A program made the translations under genes and the position numbers. A stretch of 64,000 nt of DNA. Source: Microbacterium testaceum. Its GTDB lineage: Bacteria > Actinomycetota > Actinomycetes > Actinomycetales > Microbacteriaceae. Shown piece by piece: positions 50,666 through 59,383 of the stretch. A model generated the notes under the pieces. That model saw nothing but the letters and a program-made list of their open reading frames with translations. It was not told where the DNA came from and searched no databases. How positions within the stretch are numbered: position 1 is the stretch's first letter; each line of letters starts with the position of its first letter. The stretch lies in contig NZ_QDFT01000001.1 of NCBI RefSeq assembly GCF_003075375.1, positions 124,006 through 188,005 on the forward strand, written 5' to 3'.

Positions 50666-51723
50666 CCCTCCAGCCTAGAACGCTCGATGCCCTGGAACGT
50701 CGTGAGCAGCCGCTGCAGCGAGTCCAGCCGAGCCGCCGCACCGGGACCGAGGCGCCCCGACTCGACGGCCTCGATGATCGCGCAGTCGGGGGCGTCGGGC
50801 AGGTGCGTGCAGCCGCGCGGGCAGTCCTCTGCGGCCTCGGCCAGATCGGTGAACGCCCCCAGGACGTGGGCGGGATCGACGTGGCCCAGACCGAACGAGC
50901 GGACGCCGGGGGTGTCGATCACCCACCCGCTACCGGCCGGTCCGCGGTAGCGCAGCGACACCGCCGACGACGACGTGTGCCGACCGCGGCCCGTGACGGT
51001 GTTGACGTGTCCGGTCGCCCGCTTCGACCCGGTGAGGGCGTTCACCAGGGTCGACTTGCCGACGCCGGAGTGCCCGACGAACACGGTCGCGTGCCCCGCG
51101 AGCGCTTCTCCGATCGCCTCGAGCGGCATGCGGCCCTGCGCGCTCGTGAACACGCGCAGGTCGATGCCGTCGAAGTGCGACAGGAACTCGGTCGGATCGG
51201 CCAGGTCAGTCTTGGTGACGACGAGCAGGGGACGGATGCCGGCATCCAGCGCCGCGACGAGGTACCGGTCGACGAGGCGTTCGCGCGGCTCGGGATCGGC
51301 AGCCGCGACGACGACGAGCATCTGGTCGGCGTTGGCGACGATGACCCGCTCGACCTGATCGGTGTCGTCGGCGCTGCGACGCAGCAGAGAGGTCCGGTCC
51401 TCGATGCCGACGATGCGCCCCAGGGTGCCCTCGTCGCCGGACAGGTCGCCGACCACGCGGGCGCGGTCGCCGTTGACGATCGGCTGCTTGCGCAGTTCGC
51501 GGGCGCGGGTGGCCAGGACCCGCCGCTCATCCGGCCCGTCCTCGTCGACGAGGACGGTGTACCGGCCCCGGTCCACACCCAGGACGCGCGCGATCTGCGC
51601 GTCCGCGTGCGCGGGGCGCCGCTTGGTGCGCGGACGATTGGCCTTGGGGTTGGGGCGGACGCGGATCGAGGACTCGTCGTAGGCGAGGTCGTCGTCGTCG
51701 TCCGCGTCGTCGAGCCAGCTCAC
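50662..51723 (-). CDS. rsgA: Ribosome small-subunit GTPase RsgA
   Basis: 353 aa from GTG 51723, overlapping the aroA stop. An acidic head (WLDDADDDDDL) precedes an OB fold (~50-120), then a circularly permuted GTPase domain in the order G4 (TKTDLAD), G1 (GHSGVGKSTLVNAL), G3 (DTPGVRSFGL), and a C-terminal zinc motif CPRGCTHLPDAPDCAI. RsgA checks late maturation of the 30S subunit. aroA-rsgA order matches Rv3227-Rv3228. Confidence 0.95.
   Translation of the reverse strand: MSWLDDADDDDDLAYDESSIRVRPNPKANRPRTKRRPAHADAQIARVLGVDRGRYTVLVDEDGPDERRVLATRARELRKQPIVNGDRARVVGDLSGDEGTLGRIVGIEDRTSLLRRSADDTDQVERVIVANADQMLVVVAAADPEPRERLVDRYLVAALDAGIRPLLVVTKTDLADPTEFLSHFDGIDLRVFTSAQGRMPLEAIGEALAGHATVFVGHSGVGKSTLVNALTGSKRATGHVNTVTGRGRHTSSSAVSLRYRGPAGSGWVIDTPGVRSFGLGHVDPAHVLGAFTDLAEAAEDCPRGCTHLPDAPDCAIIEAVESGRLGPGAAARLDSLQRLLTTFQGIERSRLEG
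50672..50677 (-). promoter_or_regulatory. Leaderless bcp -10 box inside rsgA
   Basis: TAGGCT on the minus strand lies within the last codons of rsgA and ends six bases before the bcp GTG. Confidence 0.6.
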
Positions 51724-53066
51724 GGGCGGTCCGCGGCATCCATCCCCAGCATGCTGCGCCACAGGGCGGCGAACTGGGGGAGGGTCTTGGCGGTGGTGCC
51801 GATGTCGTCGATCCGGACGCCCGGGACCTTCAGTCCGATGAGGGCGCCGGTGGTGGCGAGGCGGTGGTCGTGGTGCGCCTTCCACTCGCCGCCGTGCAGG
51901 GGCTGCGGGACGATGCGGATGCCGTCCTCGAGCTCGTGCGCCTCGCCGCCGATCGAGCGCAGGTTGCCGACGAGCGCGGCGATGCGGTCGGTCTCGTGAC
52001 CGCGGATGTGGCCGATGCCGTGCAGCACAGTGGGGCCGTCGGCGAAGGCGGCGAGACCGAAGAGGGTGGGCGCGAGTTCTCCGGCGGCGGACAGGTCGAG
52101 ATCGACGCCCAGGATGCCGTCGTCTCCGGCGGCGACCGTCAGGGCACCGCCGCGGCGGCTGACCCGCGCGCCCATCTCGGCGAGGATGTCGACCAGCAGG
52201 GCCCCGGGCTGGGTGCTGTGCAGCGGCCACCCCGTGACGGTGACGGACCCGCCGGCCACCATCGCCGCGGCCAGGAACGGCGCGGCGTTGGACAGATCGG
52301 GCTCGATCGCGACGTCTTTGCTGCGGACGGGACCGGCGGGCACGATCCATTCGCCCGGCGCCGGCCGTTCGACGTGGATCGCGCGATGCGCGAGGGACTC
52401 GACCGTCATGTCGATGTGCGGGATGCTCGGCAGGCGCGAGCCGACGTGCCGCAGGCGCAGGCCCACGTCGAAGCGCGCCGCCGCGAGCAGGAGTCCCGAG
52501 ACGAACTGGCTCGACTGACTCGCGTCGATCTCGACCTCTCCGCCGCGGACGTGCCCGTGGCCACGCACCGAGAAGGGCAGGGCCCAGTGGCCGCCGTCGT
52601 CGATGTCGACGCCGACGTCGCGCAGGGCGCGGATCATCGCGCCCATCGGGCGGTGCAGGGCGCTCTCGTGGGCGGTGACGTGCACGTCGCCGCGCGCGAG
52701 GCCCGCGAGCGGCGCGATGAAGCGCATGACGGTTCCGGCCTGGCCGCAATCGACCGTGGTGCCGCCGGTGAACGTCGCGGGCGGGGTGACCTGCAGGTCG
52801 GGGCCGAAGGGCGAGTCGGTCTCGAGCTCGTCGATCCCCACGCCGAGGGCGCGAAGCGCGTCGACCATGCGCGCGGAATCGTCGGAGTGCAGGGGGGCTC
52901 GCAGGATGCCGGGGCCGTCGGCGATCGCGGCGAGGATGAGCTCGCGGTTGGTGAGGGACTTCGAACCCGGCACCGTGAGGGTGGCATCCACCGCTCCGGA
53001 GGCGACGGGCGCGTCCCACTCGCCGCGAGGAGTGGCGGCCGAAGGGGAATACCCGAGTGCAGTCAT
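51720..53066 (-). CDS. aroA: 3-phosphoshikimate 1-carboxyvinyltransferase (EPSP synthase)
   Basis: 448 aa from ATG 53066. Shikimate pathway enzyme joining PEP to shikimate-3-phosphate. The PEP-binding blocks are VPGSKSLTNRELIL (~30-43) and DCGQAGTVMRFIAPLAG; PDLSNAAPFLAAAMVAGG and the C-terminal DHRLATTGALIGLKVPG hold the catalytic Asp/Arg region. Normal length. A TAGGCT box (53080-53075) eight bases upstream makes the message near-leaderless. Confidence 0.96.
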   Translation of the reverse strand: MTALGYSPSAATPRGEWDAPVASGAVDATLTVPGSKSLTNRELILAAIADGPGILRAPLHSDDSARMVDALRALGVGIDELETDSPFGPDLQVTPPATFTGGTTVDCGQAGTVMRFIAPLAGLARGDVHVTAHESALHRPMGAMIRALRDVGVDIDDGGHWALPFSVRGHGHVRGGEVEIDASQSSQFVSGLLLAAARFDVGLRLRHVGSRLPSIPHIDMTVESLAHRAIHVERPAPGEWIVPAGPVRSKDVAIEPDLSNAAPFLAAAMVAGGSVTVTGWPLHSTQPGALLVDILAEMGARVSRRGGALTVAAGDDGILGVDLDLSAAGELAPTLFGLAAFADGPTVLHGIGHIRGHETDRIAALVGNLRSIGGEAHELEDGIRIVPQPLHGGEWKAHHDHRLATTGALIGLKVPGVRIDDIGTTAKTLPQFAALWRSMLGMDAADRP

Positions 53067-53071
53067 CGGTT
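53046..53071 (+). promoter_or_regulatory. SigR/SigH-type autoregulatory promoter (GGAAT-N18-GTT)
   Basis: GGAAT (53046-53050) and GTT (53069-53071) are separated by exactly 18 bases, the consensus of SigR/SigH-dependent promoters. The start would be near 53079, giving a ~19-base leader with AAAGGGGA before GTG 53098. The site lies across the 5' end of aroA on the opposite strand. Confidence 0.75.
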
Positions 53072-53074
53072 CCT

Positions 53075-53080
53075 AGCCTA
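53075..53080 (-). promoter_or_regulatory. Near-leaderless aroA -10 box (TAGGCT)
   Basis: Minus-strand TAGGCT ends eight bases before the aroA ATG and lies inside the expected 5' leader of the longer sigH transcript. Confidence 0.5.
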
Positions 53081-53097
53081 CTGAAAGGGGACGACAC

Positions 53098-53772
53098 GTG
53101 ACCGCACTTCTGGAGCGAGACCGCACCGTGGCAGCCATCCCGGTGGCCGTGACGGGGCGCGACGTAGACTTGCGCCCGATGAACGACACCGCAGACGCGA
53201 CGGAGCCCCGCGCACAGTTCGAAGAGCAGGCCCTGCCCTTCATGGATCAGCTCTACGCGGCGGCCATGCGCATGACGCGCAACCCCGCCGACGCGGCCGA
53301 CCTCGTGCAGGAGACCTTCGTGAAGGCCTTCGGCTCGTGGGCGTCCTTCACGCAGGGCACGAACCTCAAAGCGTGGCTCTACCGCATCCTGACGAACACG
53401 TACATCAACACGTATCGCAAGAAGCAGCGCGAGCCGTACCAGAGCGCGATCGACGACCTCGAGGACTGGCAGCTCGGCGGTGCCGAGTCCACCACCGCCT
53501 CGAGCGCCCGCTCGGCCGAGGCCGAGGCGATCGATCACATGCCGGCATCCGTCGTCAAAGACGCCCTGCAGTCGATCCCCGAGGATTTCCGGATGGCGGT
53601 GTACCTCGCCGACGTCGAGGGCTTCGCCTACCAGGAGATCGCCGACATCATGAAGACCCCCATCGGCACGGTCATGAGCCGTCTGCACCGCGGACGACGC
53701 CTTCTTCGTGACCTGCTGTCGGACTACGCCAAGGAGCGCGGCATCCACACCGCGACGGGAGAGAAGAAATGA
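53098..53772 (+). CDS. sigH: ECF sigma factor SigH/SigR (thiol-oxidative stress)
   Basis: 224 aa from GTG 53098 (AAAGGGGA upstream), or 197 aa from ATG 53179, which has its own leaderless -10 (TAGACT 53165-53170). Region 2 is [26 protein letters not shown], followed by [25 protein letters not shown]; region 4 is [16 protein letters not shown] then [15 protein letters not shown]. These are nearly identical to SigH/SigR, which controls thioredoxin and other thiol-repair genes. The rshA ATG overlaps its stop. Both start forms may be real (see findings). Confidence 0.95.
   Translation: MTALLERDRTVAAIPVAVTGRDVDLRPMNDTADATEPRAQFEEQALPFMDQLYAAAMRMTRNPADAADLVQETFVKAFGSWASFTQGTNLKAWLYRILTNTYINTYRKKQREPYQSAIDDLEDWQLGGAESTTASSARSAEAEAIDHMPASVVKDALQSIPEDFRMAVYLADVEGFAYQEIADIMKTPIGTVMSRLHRGRRLLRDLLSDYAKERGIHTATGEKK
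53165..53170 (+). promoter_or_regulatory. Internal leaderless -10 box for short SigH (TAGACT)
   Basis: TAGACT ends eight bases before ATG 53179, inside the reading frame of the longer form; no Shine-Dalgarno lies between. Confidence 0.5.
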
Positions 53773-54011
53773 GCGACTGCGGCTGCGACAAGGCACGACG
53801 CGACCTCGAGGAGTACCTGCGCAACGAGGTCTGCAAGACCGAGGCGAAGGACATCCGCGAGCACCTGGAGAACTGCCCCGGATGCCAGGACGAGGCGCAC
53901 GTCGCCCGGACCCTGACCGAGGTCGTCGCCCGGGCGTGCAAAGAGACGGCGCCCGAAGAGCTGCGCGACCAGGTGCTCTCGCGCCTGCGCGCCATCCAGG
54001 CCACCCACTGA
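53769..54011 (+). CDS. rshA: Zinc-containing redox anti-sigma factor (RshA/RsrA)
   Basis: 80 aa, ATG overlapping the sigH stop. The ZAS motif H-x3-C-x2-C is His32, Cys36, Cys39 in [13 protein letters not shown]. Extra Cys4, Cys6 and Cys22 provide partners for the disulfide that releases the sigma factor on oxidation. It holds SigH inactive in reducing conditions. Length is usual (80-105 aa). Confidence 0.95.
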   Translation: MSDCGCDKARRDLEEYLRNEVCKTEAKDIREHLENCPGCQDEAHVARTLTEVVARACKETAPEELRDQVLSRLRAIQATH

Positions 54012-54063
54012 CCGTCGCCGTCACCGTGTGACGGATCGCCGGGCGCGTGTCGGGGGTCGTCCG

Positions 54064-54069
54064 TAGGGT
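54064..54069 (+). promoter_or_regulatory. Leaderless -10 box (TAGGGT)
   Basis: TAGGGT ends six bases before ATG 54076. Confidence 0.6.
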
Positions 54070-54075
54070 GGAGCG

Positions 54076-55380
54076 ATGGCATCCATCGATCCTCTGACGC
54101 TGCCCCTCGACGACACCTCCGCGGCGGATCTCGCCGCGAACGGCCTCGACTACGCCCGCGTGGATGCCGACGGCCCCGGCTTCCGCCCGTTCCAGCGGGC
54201 CGTGGCGCGGGGATTCCTCGGCGCCGAGTCCAGTGACGACGAGGCCGAGAACGCCCGCCTGACGCTGCGCACGCGTCGTCTGACCGGGGTCTTCGACCGC
54301 AGCGCGATCGAGCCCGAGGTGCCCGTCGGCACGGTCGACTCCTGGGTGGCACCGCTGACGACCTCGCCGGGGCGCCAGCTCGACATGTGGTCGATCAGCG
54401 CCGTCACGGTGGCTCCCACGCACCGTCGTCGCGGCATCGCCCGCGCGATGCTGGGCGGCGAGCTGCGGACGGCCGCCGCGGCGGGCGCCGCCCTCGCCGG
54501 TCTCACGGTGACCGAAGCCACGATCTACGGACGCTGGGGATTCTCGCCGGCGACGTGGGCATCGGACGTCGTCGTCGACACGCGCCGCGCCCGCTGGGCC
54601 GGGCCGACGGCACCCGGGCGGCTGGACTTCGTGCCGCGCGAGGGGCTCGCCGCGCGCATCTCGGCGGTGCACGAGCGCGTCCGGGTCCAGCGCCCCGGCT
54701 CCGTGCCCGGGTGGGACGGCCGTTGGCGGGGCCTGGCGGGCACGGCCCCCGGCGACAAAGAGGCCGAGAAGGTGCGCGCCGTCGTCTACCGCGACACCGA
54801 GGGCGTGGAGCGCGGCATCCTCGTCTACACGATCGCCGAGGCGGAGTCGTTCACCGCGCACGAGCTGAACGTGCGCGCGCTCTTCGCCGACGGGGGCGAG
54901 GCGACCGCCGCGCTGTGGCGTTTCGCGATCGAGCACGACCTCGTCGCGCAGGTCAAGGCGTGGCTGCAGCCGCCGGTCCCGCCGGTGCAGTGGATGGTGG
55001 TCGACCGACGGGCCGTGACCGCGACCCTCACCGATCACCAGTGGCTGCGCGTGCTCGACGTTCCGCAGGCGCTGGCGTCCCGCCGGTACAGTGCGCCCCT
55101 CGACGTCGTGCTGCGGGTCAGCGACCCCCTCGGGTTCGCCGAGGGTGACTGGCACGTGCGCGTCGACGACGGCGGAGAGGCTCTCGTCGAGCGTGCCGGC
55201 GACGCCTCCGCCGAGGTGGTGACGGGCGGGGTGAACGCGCTCGGCTCCCTGCTGCTCGGCGGGGTGCGCGCGAGCGAGCTCGCCGAAGCGGGAGCGCTCG
55301 GTGGGTCGGCCCACGCGCTCGCCGCGATCGACCGTTCCTTTGCGCCCGCTATGACTCCGCTGCTCGACATCTGGTACTGA
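54076..55380 (+). CDS. Eis-like GNAT N-acetyltransferase
   Basis: 434 aa. Two GNAT-type domains: the first (~20-165) has the acetyl-CoA loop ISAVTVAPTHRRRGIARAML, with EATIYGRWGFSPAT behind it; a second GNAT-like region (~190-300) and a C-terminal sterol-carrier-like domain (~315-434) follow. The order and length match Eis (M. tuberculosis, ~400 aa), which acetylates amines, including aminoglycosides at several positions. Eis uses its C-terminal carboxylate; here the last residues are DIWY. The natural substrate is not known and resistance should not be assumed. Confidence 0.85.
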   Translation: MASIDPLTLPLDDTSAADLAANGLDYARVDADGPGFRPFQRAVARGFLGAESSDDEAENARLTLRTRRLTGVFDRSAIEPEVPVGTVDSWVAPLTTSPGRQLDMWSISAVTVAPTHRRRGIARAMLGGELRTAAAAGAALAGLTVTEATIYGRWGFSPATWASDVVVDTRRARWAGPTAPGRLDFVPREGLAARISAVHERVRVQRPGSVPGWDGRWRGLAGTAPGDKEAEKVRAVVYRDTEGVERGILVYTIAEAESFTAHELNVRALFADGGEATAALWRFAIEHDLVAQVKAWLQPPVPPVQWMVVDRRAVTATLTDHQWLRVLDVPQALASRRYSAPLDVVLRVSDPLGFAEGDWHVRVDDGGEALVERAGDASAEVVTGGVNALGSLLLGGVRASELAEAGALGGSAHALAAIDRSFAPAMTPLLDIWY

Positions 55381-55403
55381 TCCCGCCGCCGCGGCTTTGC
55401 TCA

Positions 55404-55409
55404 TAGGCT
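55404..55409 (+). promoter_or_regulatory. Leaderless -10 box (TAGGCT)
   Basis: TAGGCT ends seven bases before ATG 55417. Confidence 0.6.
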
Positions 55410-55416
55410 TGCGCCG

Positions 55417-57930
55417 ATGTCCGAAACAGCCCCACCCCCGGCCGAAGAGCGCACCCCGTCGCGGTGGGGCGTGGTCGCGTCGTTCGCGCGCCACTACCTC
55501 TCCCGCAACCCCGTCGCCGTGGCCACGGCGGTCCTCGTGCTCACCGCCGCGGCCGCCACGGGGTCGCTGTGGAACGACGAGGGCGCCCTCGTCTGGGGCG
55601 CCGGACCCCTGGCGACGTTCGCCAGTGGCCGGTGGTGGACGCTGCTGACCGCGCTCGTCGTGCCGGACTCGACCGTCGACGCAGTGTCATCCGTCGTGCT
55701 CGCCCTGACGGTGCTGGCCTACGCCGAGCGCCTGCTCGGGTCGCGACGCACGGCCGTCGTGCTGGGGGCCGTCGGCTTCTCGGGCCTGCTGCTGGGCATC
55801 GGCTTCCACGCCGCCGCCTGGGCGCTGACCGATCTGCGACCGGTGGTGGCCGCCGAGGTGCCCGTGCTCGACCCGACGACCCCGATCGCCGGGGCCGTCA
55901 TGGCGGCATCGGCCCTCGCCCCCACCCTGTGGCGGCGCCGGGTGCGGTTGGTCGGCTTCGCCTTCCTGGCGCTGTTCGCGCTCTACGCCGGTGACGCCGA
56001 CAGCTGGTACCGCCTCACCGCGGCGGTCATCGGCCTGATCGTGGGCGCCGTCCTCGCGCGGGGACGCGAGCGTCGTTCGTGGCACCGCAGCTCCGCCCGA
56101 GAGACCCGGACGCTGTTGGCCATGCTCGTGGCCGTCGTCGGCTCCGGCCCCATCGTCGCCCTGATCAGCGGCGGCGGACGAGGGCCGCTGTCGCTGGTGG
56201 TCGACGCGTACACGCAGTACGACGACGAGCTGCTCGCACAGTGCGGGTCGGTCGCGGCATCCGTGTGCGACGAACAGGTCGCGCTGCTGATGACGCGCGG
56301 CGCCGGCCCCGCGCTCCTCGCCATCGTTCCGCTCGTGCTGCTGCTGGTCGCGGCCTGGGGTCTTCGCCAGGGCAGACGGGCGGCGTGGGTCGTCGCGGTC
56401 TTCGTCCTCGTCGCGTCGGCGGTCTTGCCGATCGTGTCGCTGCTGGACGGGCGCCTGCGCATCGATCCGTGGGTCGACGGCAGCGGCGCCGAGTACGTGC
56501 TGTGGGCCCTCGCGTCGATCGTCATCCCCCTCGCCCTGGCGACAGCGCTGATGGTGGCGCGCGCCCGTTTCACGGTCCGCGCGACGACGAAGGCCGCCCG
56601 CACCGTCGCGCTCGTGGTGGGCACCGCCTTCGTCGTGTGCGCCACGACCCTGTTCGTCGTCGAGTCGATCGGCCGACGCGTCTTCGATCGCGAGGTCTCG
56701 GTCGCGGACCTCGTGCTGTTGACGCTCCGTCGCTTCCTGCCCCCGGCCTTCACCCATCCCGGCGGTTCGCCCGCCTTCCCGCACAGCGGGCCGGCGCTCT
56801 TCGCCTACCAGTGGGTGGGCGTGCTGTTCTGGGCGATCGTGGTCGCGGCGATCCTCTGGCTCTACCGCCGGATCCAGCGTCCCGACGTCGACGGCGACGA
56901 TCTCTACCGCGAGCTGCTGCGGCGGGGGAGCGACACGCTCGGCTTCCTCGGGACGTGGGAGGGCAACCGGCACTGGTACTCCGCCGACCGCAGCTGCGCC
57001 GTCGCCTACCGTCTGGTGGGCGACGTCGCCCTCGCCGTCGCCGACCCCCTGGCCCCGGCCGGTCGACGGCCCGAGGCGCTGCGGGAGTTCACCGACTTCT
57101 GCGTCGACCAGGGATGGATCCCCGCGTTCTACAGCGTCCACGCCGACACACTCGCCGACCTCGTCGACCTCGGATGGCGCAGCGTGCCGGTCGGCGTCGA
57201 GACCGTGATGGATCTTCCCGGCCTGACCTTCGCCGGCAAGAGCTGGCAGAAGGTGCGTCAGCCCCTCACACGCGCCGAGCGCGAGGGCTACACCGCCGTG
57301 GGGTCCCGGTGGAGCGAGCTGAGCGTGTCGCAGGCGTCGCAGGTCGTGGCGATCGATGAGGAGTGGGTCGCTGATCGCGCCCTGCCCGAGATGGGCTTCA
57401 CCCTCGGATCGCTCGACGAACTGCGCGACCGCGAGGTGCGCCTGCTGCTCGCGGTCGGTCCCGACGACCGTATCGAGGCGGTGACGAGTTGGATGCCGAG
57501 CTGGACCGACGGTGAGATCAGCGGCTGGACGCTCGACTTCATGCGGCGTCGGACCGACGGACCCAACGGCATGATGGAGTTCCTCATCGCGAAGGCCGCC
57601 CTGCAGCTGCAGGAGGAGGGAGCCATGGTCCTCAGCCTCTCGGGCGCTCCCCTCGCCGACGACCCCGACGAACCGGCCGACGGCGATCCCGCGCCGCTGC
57701 GGGCTCTGCTGCGCTGGCTCGCCGAGGTGCTCGAGCCGGCGTACGGTTTCGCCTCGCTCTTCCGGTTCAAGGGCAAGTTCCGCCCGCGCTACCGCCCCCT
57801 GGCTCTGGCCTACCGTGATCCCCTGCAGCTGCCCGGGATCGGCGCCGCCGTCGGCCGCGCGTACCTGCCGGACGCCTCGCGCCGCGAGATGGTGGCGCTG
57901 GCGCGCACCGCCTGGGAGGGGCGGCGGTGA
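55417..57930 (+). CDS. MprF-like aminoacyl-lipid synthetase (DUF2156)
   Basis: 837 aa. The N-terminal half (~25-480) has about twelve membrane segments; the first six are rhomboid-like in layout. The C-terminal half (~490-830) is the DUF2156 aminoacyltransferase domain: LLRRGSDTLGFLGTWEG, YSVHADTLADLVDLGWRS, FAGKSWQKVRQPLTRAEREG and DGPNGMMEFLIAKAALQLQ are the conserved blocks. Such enzymes transfer Lys or Ala from aminoacyl-tRNA to phosphatidylglycerol or diacylglycerol, lowering surface charge. The amino acid is not predictable. It overlaps the esterase gene (GTGA). Confidence 0.82.
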   Translation: MSETAPPPAEERTPSRWGVVASFARHYLSRNPVAVATAVLVLTAAAATGSLWNDEGALVWGAGPLATFASGRWWTLLTALVVPDSTVDAVSSVVLALTVLAYAERLLGSRRTAVVLGAVGFSGLLLGIGFHAAAWALTDLRPVVAAEVPVLDPTTPIAGAVMAASALAPTLWRRRVRLVGFAFLALFALYAGDADSWYRLTAAVIGLIVGAVLARGRERRSWHRSSARETRTLLAMLVAVVGSGPIVALISGGGRGPLSLVVDAYTQYDDELLAQCGSVAASVCDEQVALLMTRGAGPALLAIVPLVLLLVAAWGLRQGRRAAWVVAVFVLVASAVLPIVSLLDGRLRIDPWVDGSGAEYVLWALASIVIPLALATALMVARARFTVRATTKAARTVALVVGTAFVVCATTLFVVESIGRRVFDREVSVADLVLLTLRRFLPPAFTHPGGSPAFPHSGPALFAYQWVGVLFWAIVVAAILWLYRRIQRPDVDGDDLYRELLRRGSDTLGFLGTWEGNRHWYSADRSCAVAYRLVGDVALAVADPLAPAGRRPEALREFTDFCVDQGWIPAFYSVHADTLADLVDLGWRSVPVGVETVMDLPGLTFAGKSWQKVRQPLTRAEREGYTAVGSRWSELSVSQASQVVAIDEEWVADRALPEMGFTLGSLDELRDREVRLLLAVGPDDRIEAVTSWMPSWTDGEISGWTLDFMRRRTDGPNGMMEFLIAKAALQLQEEGAMVLSLSGAPLADDPDEPADGDPAPLRALLRWLAEVLEPAYGFASLFRFKGKFRPRYRPLALAYRDPLQLPGIGAAVGRAYLPDASRREMVALARTAWEGRR

Positions 57931-59228
57931 ACAGATTCCTTCTGTCGTTCGAGCTCATCGACAGCCCTGTGCTGGCGATCTGCGCGGCGATCGCCGCGCT
58001 CGGTGTGATCGCCGTCCTCCTCCTTCCTCGCCGCCGTCTGCTGGTCTCCGCCGCGATCGCGGGGGCAGCCGGGGTCGCCATGTTCGTCGTGACGAAGATC
58101 CTGGAGTCGATGGACACGTTCCAGGGGCCACTCCCCGAGGGGGCCGTCTGGTGGGCGTCGGGAGCGGTCGCGGCCATCGCCCTGGGCGTGTTCGGGATCT
58201 GCCGCGCACCGTGGCTGCGCCGCGTCGCCGGCGTCGTGACGGTGCTGGCGGCGCTGCTGGCCGGCGGCCTCGGCGTGAACGCCTCGTACGGCGTCACGCA
58301 CAATCTCGCGGCCATCCTCGGGGTGCAGGCGCTCGACCCGGCCACGCTGCCCGCTCAGGACGCGGCAACGGGCGACCCGGCGACGCTGTACCAGACGTGG
58401 ACGCCGCCGGCCGATATGCCGGCGAAAGGCTCGGTCAGCGCGCTGACGGGCGCGACCAAGATCCCCACGGGGCAGTACGCCGCTCGCGACGCATCGCTCT
58501 ACCTGCCGCCCGCCGCTCTGGTGGCCAACCCGCCGGCCCTTCCGCTGCTGGTGTTCATGATGGGCCAGCCCGGGTCGCCGGATCCGACGGCACTGGCCAA
58601 GGCCCTCGACGCGTTCGCGGCCGCGAACAACGGGCTCGCGCCCATCGCCGTCGTCGTGGACCAGCTGACCGCGCCCGACCGTGATCCGGCGTGCGTGGAC
58701 TCCGCGAAGTTCGGGGCCGTCGCGACGTACATCAATCAACTCGTCCCCCAGTGGGCCGAGAAGAACCTCAACATCGTCACCGACCACCGGTACTGGACGA
58801 TCGGGGGCTTCTCGAACGGCGGCTCCTGCGCGGCCCTCTACGGCTCCCAGCATCCCGATGTGTGGGGACAGATGCTCGACGTCATGGGCAACGAGTTCCC
58901 CGGATCGGAGCACGTCGGTCAGACGGTCTCGGACGTCTACAACGGAAACGCGGCAGCTTTCCAAGCGGCGAAGCCGTCGGTCATCATGGCTGCGGCGGCA
59001 CCGGGAACCTACACGGACCACACCGCCATCTTCACGTGGGGCAGCGCCGACACGGTGTTCGGCCCCGGCCAGCTCGCCAACTCCCAGGCGGCCAAGGCGG
59101 CCGGCTTCACGACCCTCACGTTCGTCGTCGAGGGCGGAGGACACACCGGCGAGACGCTCGACGCGAGCCTCGCGTGGGCCCTGCCGGCGCTCGCCCCGGC
59201 TCTGGGGCTGGCCGCGCCGGCATCCTGA
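57927..59228 (+). CDS. Membrane-anchored esterase, candidate aminoacyl-lipid hydrolase (AhyD-like)
   Basis: 433 aa from GTG 57927. Four N-terminal membrane helices (about 15-33, 40-57, 70-90, 98-118) then an external alpha/beta-hydrolase domain: VFMMGQPGSPDPT, nucleophile Ser in IGGFSNGGSCAALYG, and the catalytic His in VEGGGHTGETLDASLAWALPAL. It belongs to the esterase-D/putative-esterase type. Some actinobacterial MprF-like enzymes are paired with an alpha/beta-hydrolase (AhyD) that removes the amino acid again; the four-base overlap with the DUF2156 gene suggests the same here. Substrate is inferred. Confidence 0.75.
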   Translation: MNRFLLSFELIDSPVLAICAAIAALGVIAVLLLPRRRLLVSAAIAGAAGVAMFVVTKILESMDTFQGPLPEGAVWWASGAVAAIALGVFGICRAPWLRRVAGVVTVLAALLAGGLGVNASYGVTHNLAAILGVQALDPATLPAQDAATGDPATLYQTWTPPADMPAKGSVSALTGATKIPTGQYAARDASLYLPPAALVANPPALPLLVFMMGQPGSPDPTALAKALDAFAAANNGLAPIAVVVDQLTAPDRDPACVDSAKFGAVATYINQLVPQWAEKNLNIVTDHRYWTIGGFSNGGSCAALYGSQHPDVWGQMLDVMGNEFPGSEHVGQTVSDVYNGNAAAFQAAKPSVIMAAAAPGTYTDHTAIFTWGSADTVFGPGQLANSQAAKAAGFTTLTFVVEGGGHTGETLDASLAWALPALAPALGLAAPAS

Positions 59229-59340
59229 GCTCCCTCCGTCTGCGAGGCGGGAGCGCGGTACGCGGGTGGGACCGAGCTTCGACGTGCCGACCCGGGACGC
59301 ACCGCGCGGCGGCGCGTGCCGCCGAACCCGCGGAACGCGA

Positions 59341-59370
59341 AAGGCCCGGTCGACGAATCGACCGGGCCTT
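59341..59370. terminator. Bidirectional terminator between esterase gene and kgd
   Basis: AAGGCCCGGTCGA and TCGACCGGGCCTT are perfect 13-bp complements with a 4-base loop, 14 bases from the kgd stop. Confidence 0.9.
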
Positions 59371-59383
59371 CAGCGTTTCGGCG

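Noticed and set aside
54076-55380. Eis-like protein as an aminoglycoside resistance gene
   Set aside because: Sequence shows the Eis family, but substrate range is broad in this family and resistance cannot be inferred from the sequence alone.
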